A stretch of 64,000 nt of DNA from Diphasiastrum complanatum (lineage: Eukaryota > Streptophyta > Lycopodiopsida > Lycopodiales > Lycopodiaceae): NCBI GenBank assembly GCA_029204225.1, contig CM055103.1, positions 50,569,470 to 50,633,469 on the forward strand. Direction: 5' to 3'. How positions within the stretch are numbered: the stretch's first letter is position 1; each line of letters begins with the position of its first letter. This document shows positions 35,943-49,635 of the stretch, piece by piece. Made by a program: the position numbers and the translations under genes. The notes below the pieces were generated by a model. It worked only from the letters and a program-made list of their open reading frames with translations, was not told the origin of the DNA and ran no database searches.

Positions 35943-36730
35943 GACATCTAAGTGGATGAGCTCAAGAACTTCTTTGGCTCTTCTTCTCTCATGTGTGAAT
36001 GGATTCCGATGTTGTTTGCCTTTCTGACAGGCTTCACAGAACTTAGTATCGAGTCTTGATATCTTAAGACCTGTGACTATGTCTCTTACACATGTCATAC
36101 AGACTCCTCATGTTCAGATGATTCTCCTGTGCCAGAACTGATCTTCATTTTTTGATGCATTTAATATGCTCTCAAAATTGCTGATTATCTTGGCTTGGTA
36201 GAGGTTTCCTTCTCTGCATTCAACCGTCAGCAATTTGTTTGTAGTTTTCTCGATCATGTGGCATGTATCGCCATCGAATAAAACTCGAATTCCAAGATCT
36301 GCCATCTTGGAGATTGATAGCAAATATTTTCTCAATGAAGGCACGTACAGTGCTCCTGGCAGCTCTGCTTGACTTGACAGTGTTCGCAGCTGTAGAGTGT
36401 TGATGCTCTTGACATCATGTCTGCTCCCATCACCTAGAATCACTGCTCTGTTATTTTTGAGTTCTCTGAAGTCGATCAAGATTTTCTTGTTGCAGGTGAT
36501 GTGTGATGTTGCTCCTGAATCAATGACTACATCGTAGTCTTGTTCAATGTAGCTTCATCAAGTATTGTGAAGGCTTCATCACCTCTATTTTATCTTTGGA
36601 TGACTCTGCAACATCTGCTTTCTCAGCCTTGTTCTTTCTTTTTGGGTTCAATCTACAATCGTATGCAGAATGGTCACTTGAATCTACAACATTATTTTGC
36701 CTCCATTACCAAAGCAAATGGTATGTAGAG
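35943..36730 (-). pseudogene. Copia protease / pre-integrase fragment
   Basis: The fragment reads DVVIDSGATSHITCNKKILI (protease active site intact), LPGALYVPSLRKYLLSISKM, FWHRRI, then KFCEACQKGKQHRNPF and ELIHLDVCG. The zinc-site and start of integrase are there; everything after is cut off by the LTR of the neighbouring element. The protein differs from the other two copia remnants, so it is a separate family. Confidence 0.8.
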
Positions 36731-36916
36731 GGAGTTGTGCATTACCATCTACTAACTTCATCCAGAGCGCTACTTGAAGTGTGATTATCATGCCATTTAA
36801 TTTTCGCTGGCCAACGGCCATTCATACTACTCAAACGACCAATCGATTTCAAAGGTATCAATTGATTTTACAAGTATCCTCTCATCCAAAAAGCAACGAT
36901 CGCAGTGGAGAGATGA

Positions 36917-37902
<986 letters not shown>

Positions 37903-37981
<79 letters not shown>
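37903..37981 (+). repeat. (GA)n microsatellite, 79 bp
   Basis: This pure GA array lies at the downstream edge of the Penelope-like fragment (minus strand). Confidence 0.97.
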
Positions 37982-37984
<3 letters not shown>

Positions 37985-38021
37985 CCACCAACCATACCCA
38001 TAGTTAGCAAGGTGTCTCAGG

Positions 38022-38059
38022 GGGCAGTTAGCACCCCCGAGACAGAGTGCTAACTGCCC
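38022..38059. repeat. Perfect 13-bp inverted repeat
   Basis: GGGCAGTTAGCAC at 38022-38034 is the exact reverse complement of GTGCTAACTGCCC at 38047-38059, with a 12-nt loop. It lies between the GA array and the Penelope-like RT. Confidence 0.8.
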
Positions 38060-39613
38060 ACCAAGAGAAAATAAGCATTTATTGGTAAAGTGAACATCAG
38101 TCCAGGGAACATATTGTGTAATAAAATATTGTTGGTGATCTCGTACAGTTTTCCTTTCATAAAGCCATTTTTTTGAAACACCAAGGTGATATTCTTTCTT
38201 CATCGACAAAAGCCCCATGTTCCCCCCAACAACACATGGCAACAATGATCTATGCGATGATGCTCTTTGTCCAGAAACAAAAGCGCATCCAGATTATTAA
38301 TAAAGCATATATCATCTAATACCAAAACGTATATTTGAAAGCACATAAGTATTTTGTATTACCAAGTCTGGCAAGTCTCCTCACAAATTTTAATTCATAA
38401 AAAGATAGATACCAATTGCACCAAGTGGGAGAACATGCAAAACCCATCGGAATATCACAAACTTGTCTCCAAGTCCTGTTTTTTAATCTCACAATGCAGT
38501 TATCAATCAGTAGACCAATCATTTGGAATATGACAGTTTTAAGCCCGACCGGGCCATTAAAAGGAATATATGTCAGTAGACCACATGGACGTGATCTTGT
38601 TTGCCACATTAAGGTAGAATTCAGTGGATGAGGTGCGTTGCTAGAATAGGTTGGTATCCACATTTAGGTAACTCCGATATGAATTTGTCTTAAGGCTTGC
38701 ACCCTCCATGAGGAGCAGGGACAGAATACCAAGAGCTCCAGAAAGAAATGTGGCCACCTTTGAAAAGTAACAGTCATGTGCATTAATAATCCATCTGAAA
38801 GCATTTTTATGTGCTTTAAAGGTGCATAGTAGAGAAGGCAGTTCTTCTTTCCCTATTAAGTAATCTGGTATTTTGCTAGCAAAGGTATGTTTGATAATAG
38901 TCATAGCCTTATCAATAGTATTACAACCTTCTTCTAGAAAAGGGTGTTGGACTAGATAATCTTTGCAACGCCAAGTTTCTAACAAAGTAGATGCACATGA
39001 AACAAGGATTATGTTGGGCCTTATCCACACCATTCACATATAGGTTGGTACGCTCATCGATGACATTCTTTAAATTGTTTCCTGTTATGCTTTGTCGTGC
39101 AGCCATTTGGTCTTTTTTAAGAAGTTTGTCACAACATGTTTGCAAATAAGGGAGTGTTCCGCAATACTATCATGATCAGTATTCTGATATATGGGTAGAA
39201 TTTTAGCCAATTTAAACCATCCTTGGTACAGTTCACAGGCGACCTCATTAATATTGGATTGACGTACATGACTATGATTAAACCCTTTGTTTAGGTTGTT
39301 TTTTTAAGAATCTGTTACTAATAATTCCAGTATCCATAGAAACAACATGTCCAAAAGTATCATCAATGAACTGTTTAAAGCGTCTAGTATTTGAGCAAGT
39401 ACAAGAAGGGATATCATCAACACTAAATTCACAAAAGACATGAAAGGGTTTATACCATTCGTGCTTCAAATGCGGAAAAAAAGTCCACCCAAATACAATT
39501 TGCTCAAAGATTTCATCAACATGACCAAAAATATGAAGTAAAGTCTCAGAATAAAGTTGTTGGACATTTATACTCTCAAAGCATCTATTGTCATAGTGTA
39601 GATGCAAAAACAT
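38060..39613 (-). pseudogene. Penelope-like reverse-transcriptase remnant
   Basis: Reading downward from 39613: an upstream conserved block with IPSCTCSNTRRF and GHVVSMDTGIISNRFL, then LPSLLCTFKAHKNAFRWIIN (the K-x-H-K block of RT motif 3), RQVCDIPMGFACSP followed by YLSFYELKF (the PMG...SP block), and, after a one-base frame change, VLDDICFINN at about 38300-38330 with the catalytic Asp pair. Motifs of this wording are typical of Penelope-like retroelements and not of LINE or LTR RTs. Stops and frameshifts occur throughout. No GIY-YIG endonuclease was seen. The family call rests on motif recognition. Confidence 0.6.
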
Positions 39614-39673
39614 CTTCCCTTTATCTCTTCTAACCAGTAGCTGTCGCCTAACACTTGCATTGTGTTAAAATCC

Positions 39674-40483
39674 TGTTAGGATGTAGTGCACTATGCAGAT
39701 CACATAAATCAATCACCATAGACACTCCTCACAAGCTCTCAAAGATGGCACATCAAAAGCTTTAGATTACAAAGAGAAAACTATACATATGCCAAAAGCC
39801 CCAACATGCATGGGCTCCGACAAGTGTCAACATACTAAAAAAAATACATGTCTGACTAAAAGGCCCAATATGGGCTAAAATACTGACAAACTCAAGACAT
39901 GCCCCTGAGTATAGCATAATGAAACCAAAATATATTGTACAAGCTAATTTTTCTACATGTGGCTACTCAGTTAACCCAAGTAGCCGTCTATTAGATCAAT
40001 GCCCGAGAGCCGACTGATATGACGATAGTGGATCACGTCCCGATAACAAACAAATATAGTAAATCTAATTAATTGTACACTAATTACAATATTACATTTA
40101 GAACTTACATAAAATGAATAAGATCAAACTGATTTCTAACACTGTCCCTTAAGCTCAAATGTGATAGGAGTAAAGAAATAAACTGCAGCAGTGTCTGGAG
40201 GTGTCCAAAAAATGTTATGCGTATCCTTGCTATCTTGTACTTGACTCATACTCAAGCACACCAGCAAACCACCAGGTTTGGCACACAAAGTATCATGCAA
40301 ACACAATGCTCAAATAGAGAGTCTACCACACTCTCGACTAATTGTTGACTCGTCTCTAATCCAACTTGAACACAAGTGGACCACATGAGCGACAAGGCTC
40401 AAACTGAGGAAATTCCACTGCCACCATGAGACTTACATCCTCCATCTAGCTAGGCTAACATCCTATTAGGGGTGATCCTTACA
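39674..40483 (+). repeat. 5' LTR (810 bp) of a plus-strand LTR element
   Basis: The segment runs from TGTTAGGAT to ATCCTTACA, near-perfect short terminal inverted repeats (8 of 9), and is followed after one base by a PBS. About 80 bp from 40061 recur at 61153, so the family has at least one other copy in the window. Confidence 0.75.
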
Positions 40484-40484
40484 G

Positions 40485-40496
40485 TGGTATCAGAGC
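40485..40496 (+). other. Primer-binding site (initiator Met tRNA)
   Basis: TGGTATCAGAGC, followed by TATGG, one base after the LTR end. This is the standard plant LTR-retrotransposon primer site. Confidence 0.9.
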
Positions 40497-43060
40497 TATG
40501 GATTTGCATCAATCAGGAGGTGGAGCTACTTCTTGTATTTTCTCAATTTTTGTGGATTTCTCCTTGCATGTTACTTCCAGGTGGTGGAATTGATCTCCAA
40601 GTAGGTGGCTTCTCTGAGTTTGGTGTAGTTTCAGCCTAAAGATCATAATTATGGGATTTCTCCATAGTTTTTGGTGGAAATTAAAGGGTTTTTGATGGTT
40701 TTAGTGATTTTTTCACCTAGAATTGAAGTTTTTTGCTTGAAATTGATCATAGGTACTGGTGTAGTATGTTTTCCAGATTGTACTTGTTGTTTTACAGTCA
40801 TTGTTGATTGGATCTAATGATTGCATGATGTTGGAATAGTCAAAAGGTTGATTAGATAGTGATTTTGGACCAAAAATTGGGGTTTTTGGACCATAAATGG
40901 GCTATAGAAACCATTTTGACTAGAATAAGAACTTTTGGTGCTTGCATGCAATGGATTTACAGGGATTTGGATCTGATTGCACGAATTTGTGGATTTTTCC
41001 CACAAATTTTGGTCAAAATTGGTCAAAAAACCAAGGTTTTTTTTTTTATGTTTTTTGGACTAATTTTGGGGTAGATCTCAAAATTCTCAGCCAAGACCTG
41101 GTATGAAAGTTTTCAGAGATGTAATGAAGCTGTACCTGAGCTATCATGAAGTTTGGAAGGGATTAGACACCATTAGGGGGCTCAAAACACCAAAAATTAG
41201 TGTATTTTTGATGATTTTTGAGCACGAATACCTCTCAATTGGGGGTCTGAACCTGTTGGTTATTGTTACAAGCTTAAAGATATGATGGATTGCGTCTGTT
41301 TTGAGCCATCATGCATCCAATTTCGATAGGTGAGCATTAGACACCATCATGTTGAAGTTTTGCTTGTTGAAGGAGGCCAAAAATGCAATTTTTGCATGAT
41401 TTGAGCTTATGATTGCTTGCTGGACCTATTAGAAGCTTCTGTGCCTCTCTAATGAACCTTAGTAGAGTGCTTGTAACCTCTGATCCAAGGCTTTTTGGGC
41501 TGGGATGTGTTTTTTGAAGATTCCTCTCCACAAAAGTGCGCCCTCCTACCTGTTTTTCATGCATTTATTGCTTGCACGTGTGAAGCCATGGGTGCAGGGT
41601 GACATGGCAAGTGCCTTGTAGACCCACTCTCCCTCCATATTGTGCTTTACAACGACCAATTTGGTGTCCTGTAGAGAAAGTTATGGCTGTCGAAAGTTTG
41701 GCAATTTTTGAACTAAAATTTGTAAAATTTTCGAAATGTTCTGATGCATGCATGCTTGTAACTCAGTGTAGTGCTTGTCTGTTGATGAAAATGTATGGAT
41801 AGACCTGTATGCATGCATGGATGCATGTTGCATGCGTAATCAGTAGAGTGATCAGAAGATTTCTTGCATGAAGCTATTTTTGGCAATTCTAGTTCAAAAA
41901 GCAGATTTCCTAATGGCTAGGCTAATTACGGGATTTTTTTTTCCATTTTTTGAAAAAATTAGTGCATGTCAAATTTGATATGTGACAGTGCCTGTGAATT
42001 TGATAAATTGATCTTCATAATCGATTTTCACAGTTGGTCCATTTTGAACTGATTTTGTGAATCCCAGTGCTAATTTCTCAGTTTCTTGGCAATTTACGTA
42101 AAAATTGATTTTTTTTTTAAATCACTGCATGTCATGTAGGATGCATGATGGATGTTTTAGAATCCTTCGAAAAAGAGATGGTAATTCTGAAACTATCAAG
42201 TCGATGTTTGGTTGATTTTCACAGTTTAGATCCATACTGAATGGAACATGAAATTCCAGTTTACATAAAATTTGAAGAAACCATGGACGTTTTCGATTTG
42301 TTCCAATTCATTGGTTATTGATTAAACATAAATGACTTATAAAGTGAATGATCTTACTGAGTTGAAATCAGTCAATTGTTAAGATCACTGTACCCTTCAG
42401 TTTTAGTTGAGGATTTTGTTAATCTGTCAATTAAGGAGCATTTCTTGTTCTGGGGATCAATAAGGACCCAGAATAATGTAAATCCAGTAGAACAGTTCTA
42501 TGCTGGCCTATAAGGGGATTTGCTAGGGATTAATTGCATCACTTAATGAAGAAATAAAAACTGTCGGGGAGATAGTGTTAAAGTTAGCGATACCAAATTG
42601 AATTTTTTTTTCCTAGTACAAATTTGGGGTTTTGTTAATCTGAACCATTTTTGGAAGGGGAGAAAAGAGTGGAAGTCTGATTTGTAGATGACTATTGGTC
42701 TTAATGATCCAATTGTTTAATTTACATTCAATTTCTGAAGTATAACTAATTGCAAGTGAGAATAAAATTGGGAATTATTTAAGAAGACTGCCTTTGGGAA
42801 TTTGGATTCCTTTTCCCTAGTGTGAATTAGAATTTCAAGAATTCGAGGATTCTAAGGGTAAAGTAGTGGCAAGACTGATAATCCATTTATGGAACCATCT
42901 CTGTTTTGCAATTGGATTTGGATTTTGCAAAGTAATGCAGATAGAAGGTGTTCCATATAGGAATCTAGTAATTTGGATTCTTTTCAGTTATAGAGTATTT
43001 CTCTATAATGATAGTAACGACCAAGAGAGTTCTAACTGGTTAAAAGAATTAAAGTTCTTT
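40497..43060 (+). other. Long noncoding leader of the LTR element
   Basis: About 2.5 kb separates the PBS from the first recognisable gag residues. It has no frame longer than about 75 codons and no family motif. It may be an unusually long leader, a large-retrotransposon-derivative style interior, or decayed gag. Confidence 0.5.
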
Positions 43061-43613
43061 GTATCGATTCTGGAATAGATATTGGATGAAGAAATCAGGA
43101 GAAAAAGCTTATCTACAATGAGTACCAAGTCAATGGCATTGTACTCTAATAAGCAACAGTCCAAGAAGAGCAAGAACTTGAAGGACAAGAAGACGAAGGC
43201 GGAGCAGCCAATTTCAGTGCAACAACAACAACAACAACACAGTCAACAACAACACTCACCAAAGACCAAACTCTTTTGCAGGCATTGCAAACAATCCAAT
43301 CACGACACAAAGGATTGTCACATCCTCGAGCACAATGAAGCGAGGAAAAAGATGTAGCATCACCAAGAAGGAGGCTCTGACACTATCAGAAATCCACAAG
43401 AAGAGGACAAGGCGCTGATGGTACAAGACCAACCAAGTAGAGATGCCTATCAATGGTATCTTGATTAAGGTGCTTCACAGCATATGACGCCATGTAAGAA
43501 CCTTTTTTCTACTCTCACACCAGTAGAATGAAAGTACACTTTCTTTGGTGACTCAAGCTCCCACAAAGTCAAAAGCCAAGGCACTATCCGACTTCAGTTC
43601 CCTGACAGCATCA
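43061..43613 (+). pseudogene. Copia gag C-terminus and protease start
   Basis: LDEEIRRKS is the usual end of the copia gag capsid. It is followed by a basic, Gln-rich linker and the zinc knuckle CRHCKQSNHDTKDC near 43.3 kb. The protease active site appears as D-stop-GASQHMT, the usual serine codon having become a stop. The reading ends abruptly at 43613, where minus-strand gypsy sequence begins. Confidence 0.8.
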
Positions 43614-44974
43614 CTAGACAATTAGATGGTGTACTGGTAAAGTTTCTACTTGCACTGAACAGACAGGAGCAGCAGGTTTGGATCGGGATGGGCAGTCTTT
43701 CACGTGATGTTCAATACCACAGTTTTCACAAGCTGGAGGAAAGTAGAGTTCATCTGGAAAACAAATACTAGGATGCTTACCTGCACAAATAAAACATCCT
43801 TGGATTGCTAGGAGTTGATGCGCGACAAAGACAACTTGGTTTGGATTGCAAGCTTGTGCATTGGGATCCACTGCTTGAGCATTAGAATCATATGTATAAT
43901 AAACAACCGTTTCAGTAGAGTACTACGGTTGAGTATTGTCTTCCACATAGTAGGTTGTTGGATCGATGGTATTCGGATCAAGATAATAGACAGTTTGTTG
44001 TGGGGCAGGTTGGTTAACGACAAACTGTTGACGTGGTGGTTGGTACTGATTTGGTGCAGTTGGTCATGGTTGGACCCCTGGTCGTGACATAGGCTGTTGT
44101 GGAGGGAAGGGGCAGTATGCTCGATAGATGGTGGGTCTGGTTGCTGCTGGAAAATGATTTCGCAGTTGAGGGCATTCATTAGCAGTATGATGTTGTGAGC
44201 AGATTGGACACCGGACATTTTCTCTTGCTGAAAAGAATTTCTCAGCAATCTGTTTCATGGCGATTTGGAAATCGACAGTGAGCTTATCCATATGAGATTG
44301 TTGAGCTTTTTGCCAAGTTTCCATTTGATGCAGAAGTTCAGAAGATTGGGCAACATTGTCAGACTTCGGGTGATTAGGACGGTCGGGATTCTTAGATTTC
44401 TTTTTACGATGGTCAAAGTCATCGTCGGAACTTTCGTCTTTTCATGGATAGCATCAATCATCACATCTTTAAGTTGATTATAAAGGTCAACTGGTTTGAG
44501 TTCACGGCGGATGTTTTTAGGCAATCCAACCAAGAATAGTTTTATGGCCATACGTTTGGTGATATTTTTATCAACACATTCTACTTTGAAACGTTTAAAA
44601 CACTCAATGTAGTTTCAAGTAGACTCTTTGCGACACATCTTGATATGGGTAATTTGGATGAATGGGCTCTGAGTCAGTTTGGATAGTTTGAAACACTTGA
44701 TGAGAGCATCCTTGAGGGTGGTCCAAGAAGCAAGATCAGGAGCTTCGAGATTAAGATACCACTCCTTGGCTGTTCCATAGAGTACCATGGGAAATAGGCG
44801 AAGCTTTTCAGTTTCTGAGGTATCTCCATAAAAACGGCATGCATTATCAAAGTCTTGGAGAAATCAGACTGGGTCAAATTCTCCATCATCATACTTTGGT
44901 GCATCGATTTGTGGAATTCTGCGTTCTAGTCGTGGAGTCGTAGGGTTGGAAGATTCAGCACAATCACAAGACAT
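43614..44974 (-). pseudogene. Ty3-gypsy gag with three zinc knuckles
   Basis: It starts MSCDCAESSNPTTPRLERRI at 44974. The Retrotrans_gag core follows (FLQDFDNACRFYGDTSE; LRLFPMVLYGTAKEWYLNLE; VGLPKNIRREL). Then come three knuckle-like motifs of the form CX2CX3HX3-4C: CPICSQHHTANEC, CFICAGKHPSIC and CENCGIEHHVKDC. Internal stops (after EFDPV, after CRKEST and before PTAPNQ) and a frameshift near 44.4 kb inactivate it. The sequence stops before protease. Confidence 0.85.
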
Positions 44975-45737
44975 GATGCAGAGTGTGGATGAGAGTAAGA
45001 GCACAGATGATCAGGTTAGAATGGAGAGTGTTGGGCAAAAAACTGGTATTTCTGGCTGTAATAGAATTTGCGGACAGGCTGAGAAATCATGGAGAGAAAG
45101 ATAAATCAAACTGTAAGACTCGCGAATTCTGACAAGGAGTGCTGTCTATCATAATATTGATTTTTTTATATTTTTGAAAAAAAAATTGTATAGTTAGAAT
45201 TCATAGGTGGGACAGAGAATTCGTGCTCACTGAGGACAATTTCATAGGTTGGATGGCGATTTTGGATATAGAGGTTTTACTGACAAATAGAGAATATGGA
45301 AAAAAAATATGACTTCTTGACAGAAAATAGGCAAAATCTCTGAGATAGAATTCACGGAGCTGTTGGAGGACTGATCTTGATTAGATCTAGCCTCAATGAA
45401 ACTGGCGAATTCTAGGACAAAGATTTGGGTGAGAAATAAGAGATTTTGACAGTATATAGAAACTAATCTATTTCTAGCCTTTCTAGAACTTCTAACTTAG
45501 GATTTAGAACTTCAAAGTTTCTTAACTTAGAAAAACTTTAAGACAAAATATCTCTAATCTTAAGTTTCCTAAGTCTAAGTTTTAAATCTAAGTTTAAGCT
45601 ATTTTATTATTTTTTAAGCTTCTACTCATGGGCTTACAAACACATGCCATGGTGGAAGTTTATTAACAGACACTCGTACGTGGACTTACAAAACACATGC
45701 CACGGAGTTTTATTTCTCTCTTTTCTATTTTTTTTCT
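44975..45737. other. Probable leader of the gypsy element and flank
   Basis: This is AT-rich sequence upstream (minus strand) of the gag start. I could not find an LTR end or PBS. Confidence 0.4.
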
Positions 45738-47737
45738 GTGTTAGCACAGATGCTAACAGGCGGAGATGAGATTTTACCTAGCGTGCCATGGATTCTTACA
45801 AAAGAGCAACTCTCCTATATTGAACATGTCATAAAACAAATGAGAACTCCAATAGGCTATGCACATTCTTTATGCAAATCATTTACCAAAGATGGTAAAT
45901 TAAGAGGATTGAAATCACATGATTGGCATAAGATGTTGCAATTCATACTTCCACTTTCTATTCGAGGTCTCTTCAACAATGACGTACGAAGTATGCTTTA
46001 TAATTTATCATCGATGATTAGGTATGTATAATTTTTAAACTCTTGTATAAATATGTGTTATTTCAATATTTTTATGTGCTAAACAACCTAATGTTATATC
46101 AATATTCTTGCAGGTGGATTTCCTCAAAAGAAATAAACAATAAGAAATTGGATTCCTTGAAAATCCAAATGATCGAAATGGTTTGTTTGTTGGAAAGAGA
46201 TTTTCCAACTTCCTTTTTGGATATACGAGTTCATCTTCTAGTGCATTTGGTTGAAGAAATATCAATTGCAGGACCTGTGCACACGAGGTGGATGTTCTAC
46301 CTTGAGCGTTTTATGAAAGTTTTGAAAGGCTTTGTGCGACAAAAGACAAGGCCAGAAGGTAGCATTGCAAAAGGTTGGCTTGTACAAGAATCTTTGTTTT
46401 ATATCACCGAAATAATCCGACAATTGCATCCTACAATTCCAAAAATGTGGTGTGAAGAAGAAGATGAATATGTTAAGGGTGAAGTACCACAAGGAAATGG
46501 TGTGCAAAAGAGACTTTCACTTCAATTAAAAGAGAAAATTAACACGTTCATATTATATAATTGTGGACAAATGGAAAAGTGGATTTCAAGGTACGAAGAA
46601 GCCAAAAAGGAAAGAAACATAACATTAAAATGAAGAAGAAATATCAATCGAAGAAGAAGGAGAGCCTTGGAGATCGACGAACCTTTGGAACCTTTACCGT
46701 CAAAATGCACCCGCGAATGGGTGTTTGATACGATGCTAAAAGCATCCCAAAACGGAGAAGAAGTGACCGAATTAGAATGGGAATTTGTTCGTGGATGTGG
46801 ATGGAAGGTTAGTGTAGTATTGTATTTGTCAAGTTTTGTTTTTATACTACTCATGATCAATATATAAACAATATTTTTATTTACATAAATTTGTTCGTTT
46901 TTGTATTTTAGTATAAATCATTCACTGCCATGTGGGCTTATGGACATCATTATCGGGTTGAGAGAGTGGACAACAAGCGACGTACATATGATTGTGGTAT
47001 AATGGCCAACTTTAAACAAGAGAGTCGTTCTAGTGCGAGGGACGTAAATATCATTTCGGACGACCTAGAGTATGTCGGCACATTGCAACATATTTATGAA
47101 GTCGATTACGAGACTAACTGCAAATACTTTATTTTTGACGTAAAATGGCTTAAGGTCATCTATCGTGGAAGCAACGCCACAATTAGAAATGATAACTCAA
47201 AGTTTTTTTTAAATCGACTCAACAAAATGTATATCTATGGACTCTCATGACACTTTAGTATTGCTACGACATTGCAAACAGGTGAGACTCTACAACCCAA
47301 ATGTCATTAGTATTTTCAATGTCTTATCTATGTATCGATCTTATAATACTAATTTAATTCTTTTAATTCTTTGGCAGATTATATTTCATCTGGATTAAAT
47401 AGACCCAAGATGGTGGTATGTGATCCAACTTAATGCAAGAAAACAACGTGTGTTTGAAGGAAAAAATATTGTAACATTGGACACACATGATGAACCACCA
47501 TCCAATTTTGAGGTTTTGGAAGAACATGAACCACTCATCCAAGCTCCAAATGATATGGACCTGATAGGAGAAGAAGTTACAATTGCAAATGATGAGATGC
47601 CTACGATCGTAGAAGGCCAAATTGAGGGTAATTTGGGACCCCCATGTTTGGATGAAATAGAGCTAGAAGAAGAAGAGTTTGAATATGAAAGTATCATTTT
47701 CAAAGAGACACGATCGAAAATCTACGATTGTACTTAG
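45738..47737 (+). pseudogene. CACTA (En/Spm-like) transposon ORF, DUF4218/DUF4216-like
   Basis: Exon-like blocks with GT-AG borders are 45738-46021, 46114-46807, 46912 to about 47280, and from about 47379. The first two carry a DUF4218-like region (LKSHDWHKMLQFILP, FPTSFLDIRVHLLVHLVEEI, AGPVHTRWMFYLERF, KTRPEGSIAKGW). The third carries a DUF4216-like region (YVGTLQHIYEVDY, FIFDVKWLKV). These pairs are typical of plant CACTA transposase genes. An in-frame TGA at 46631, a frame change near 47240 and a TAA near 47400 break it, and the transposase core (TNP2) is missing. No CACTA termini were found. Confidence 0.8.
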
Positions 47738-48447
47738 ACCTAGATTTAGATGAGTGTCAAGACTTGTGTGATGACGAGAATGATTTATAATTATTAATAC
47801 TTGAATTCACTTGCATTCATTTATTTTTTTAAATATTCATTGCAATACTTTTATAGCTAGTTAGAGTTGAACGTGATAATTATAATACTCGAACCTTGCG
47901 GATATGTCCTATTTCAAACTGTCACCTCATATTCCCTCCCTGCGGCGTATAGGTATTTCCATTGAAGGAAAGATTAGAATCTCGTCTTTAACGGGAGAAA
48001 AGTAAGGGCTACACACCTTCCTAAGATTAGGAATTTTAATTATCTACATTTTACTCTTTTATATTAACCAATTTCTAGTGTATGTGATAAAATACGACAT
48101 TGCTTCGAACAAAATAAAAGTGATGAATTAAATTTGACTTTGTTACTATGTTAGATAATGTATTCCAACAATCAAAAAATTGAAACAACATGTACACACT
48201 CACCGATAAGCTCGAAGCTTTAGTGCAAGCTTGTTTGCTCTTTCAACACTTGTTCTCTTTTCTTTTCTTTGAACATCCTTGTAACATACACAAGCAATTC
48301 AAAATTACACAATTGAATCATTATTGCAAACAATATGATGTGTGCTTGTGAACACATTATAAAGATTAAAGAATTTAGGGTTGATAGATTCAAAGCATAA
48401 AATATTATAGTAGTAATATGCTACAACACACATGCCAAAATGCAAAA
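47738..48447. other. Intergenic, nothing recognised
   Basis: This AT-rich flank follows the CACTA fragment. No ORF or repeat was identified. Confidence 0.45.
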
Positions 48448-49455
<1,008 letters not shown>

Positions 49456-49531
49456 CCATCTCTAAGTCTAAAATGCAAAATTGGCCTCAACTGCCAAAAA
49501 CAAAAGATCAAACTAGTTGACAATTTCTCAC

Positions 49532-49635
49532 AATGCATGAAGAGCTGTGACCTATTTATAGTTGACCCGCATAGGGATGACCCATGAAATTCCCATGCAA
49601 CTCAACTATAAATAGGTCACAGCTCTTCATGCATT
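49532..49635. repeat. Perfect 34-bp inverted repeat with 36-nt loop
   Basis: The arm 49532-49565 (within it GCATGAAGAGCTGTGACC) is the exact reverse complement of 49602-49635. The right arm recurs as a direct copy near 50079 with one change. The hairpin probably arose when part of the neighbouring tandem unit was copied in inverted orientation. Confidence 0.9.
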
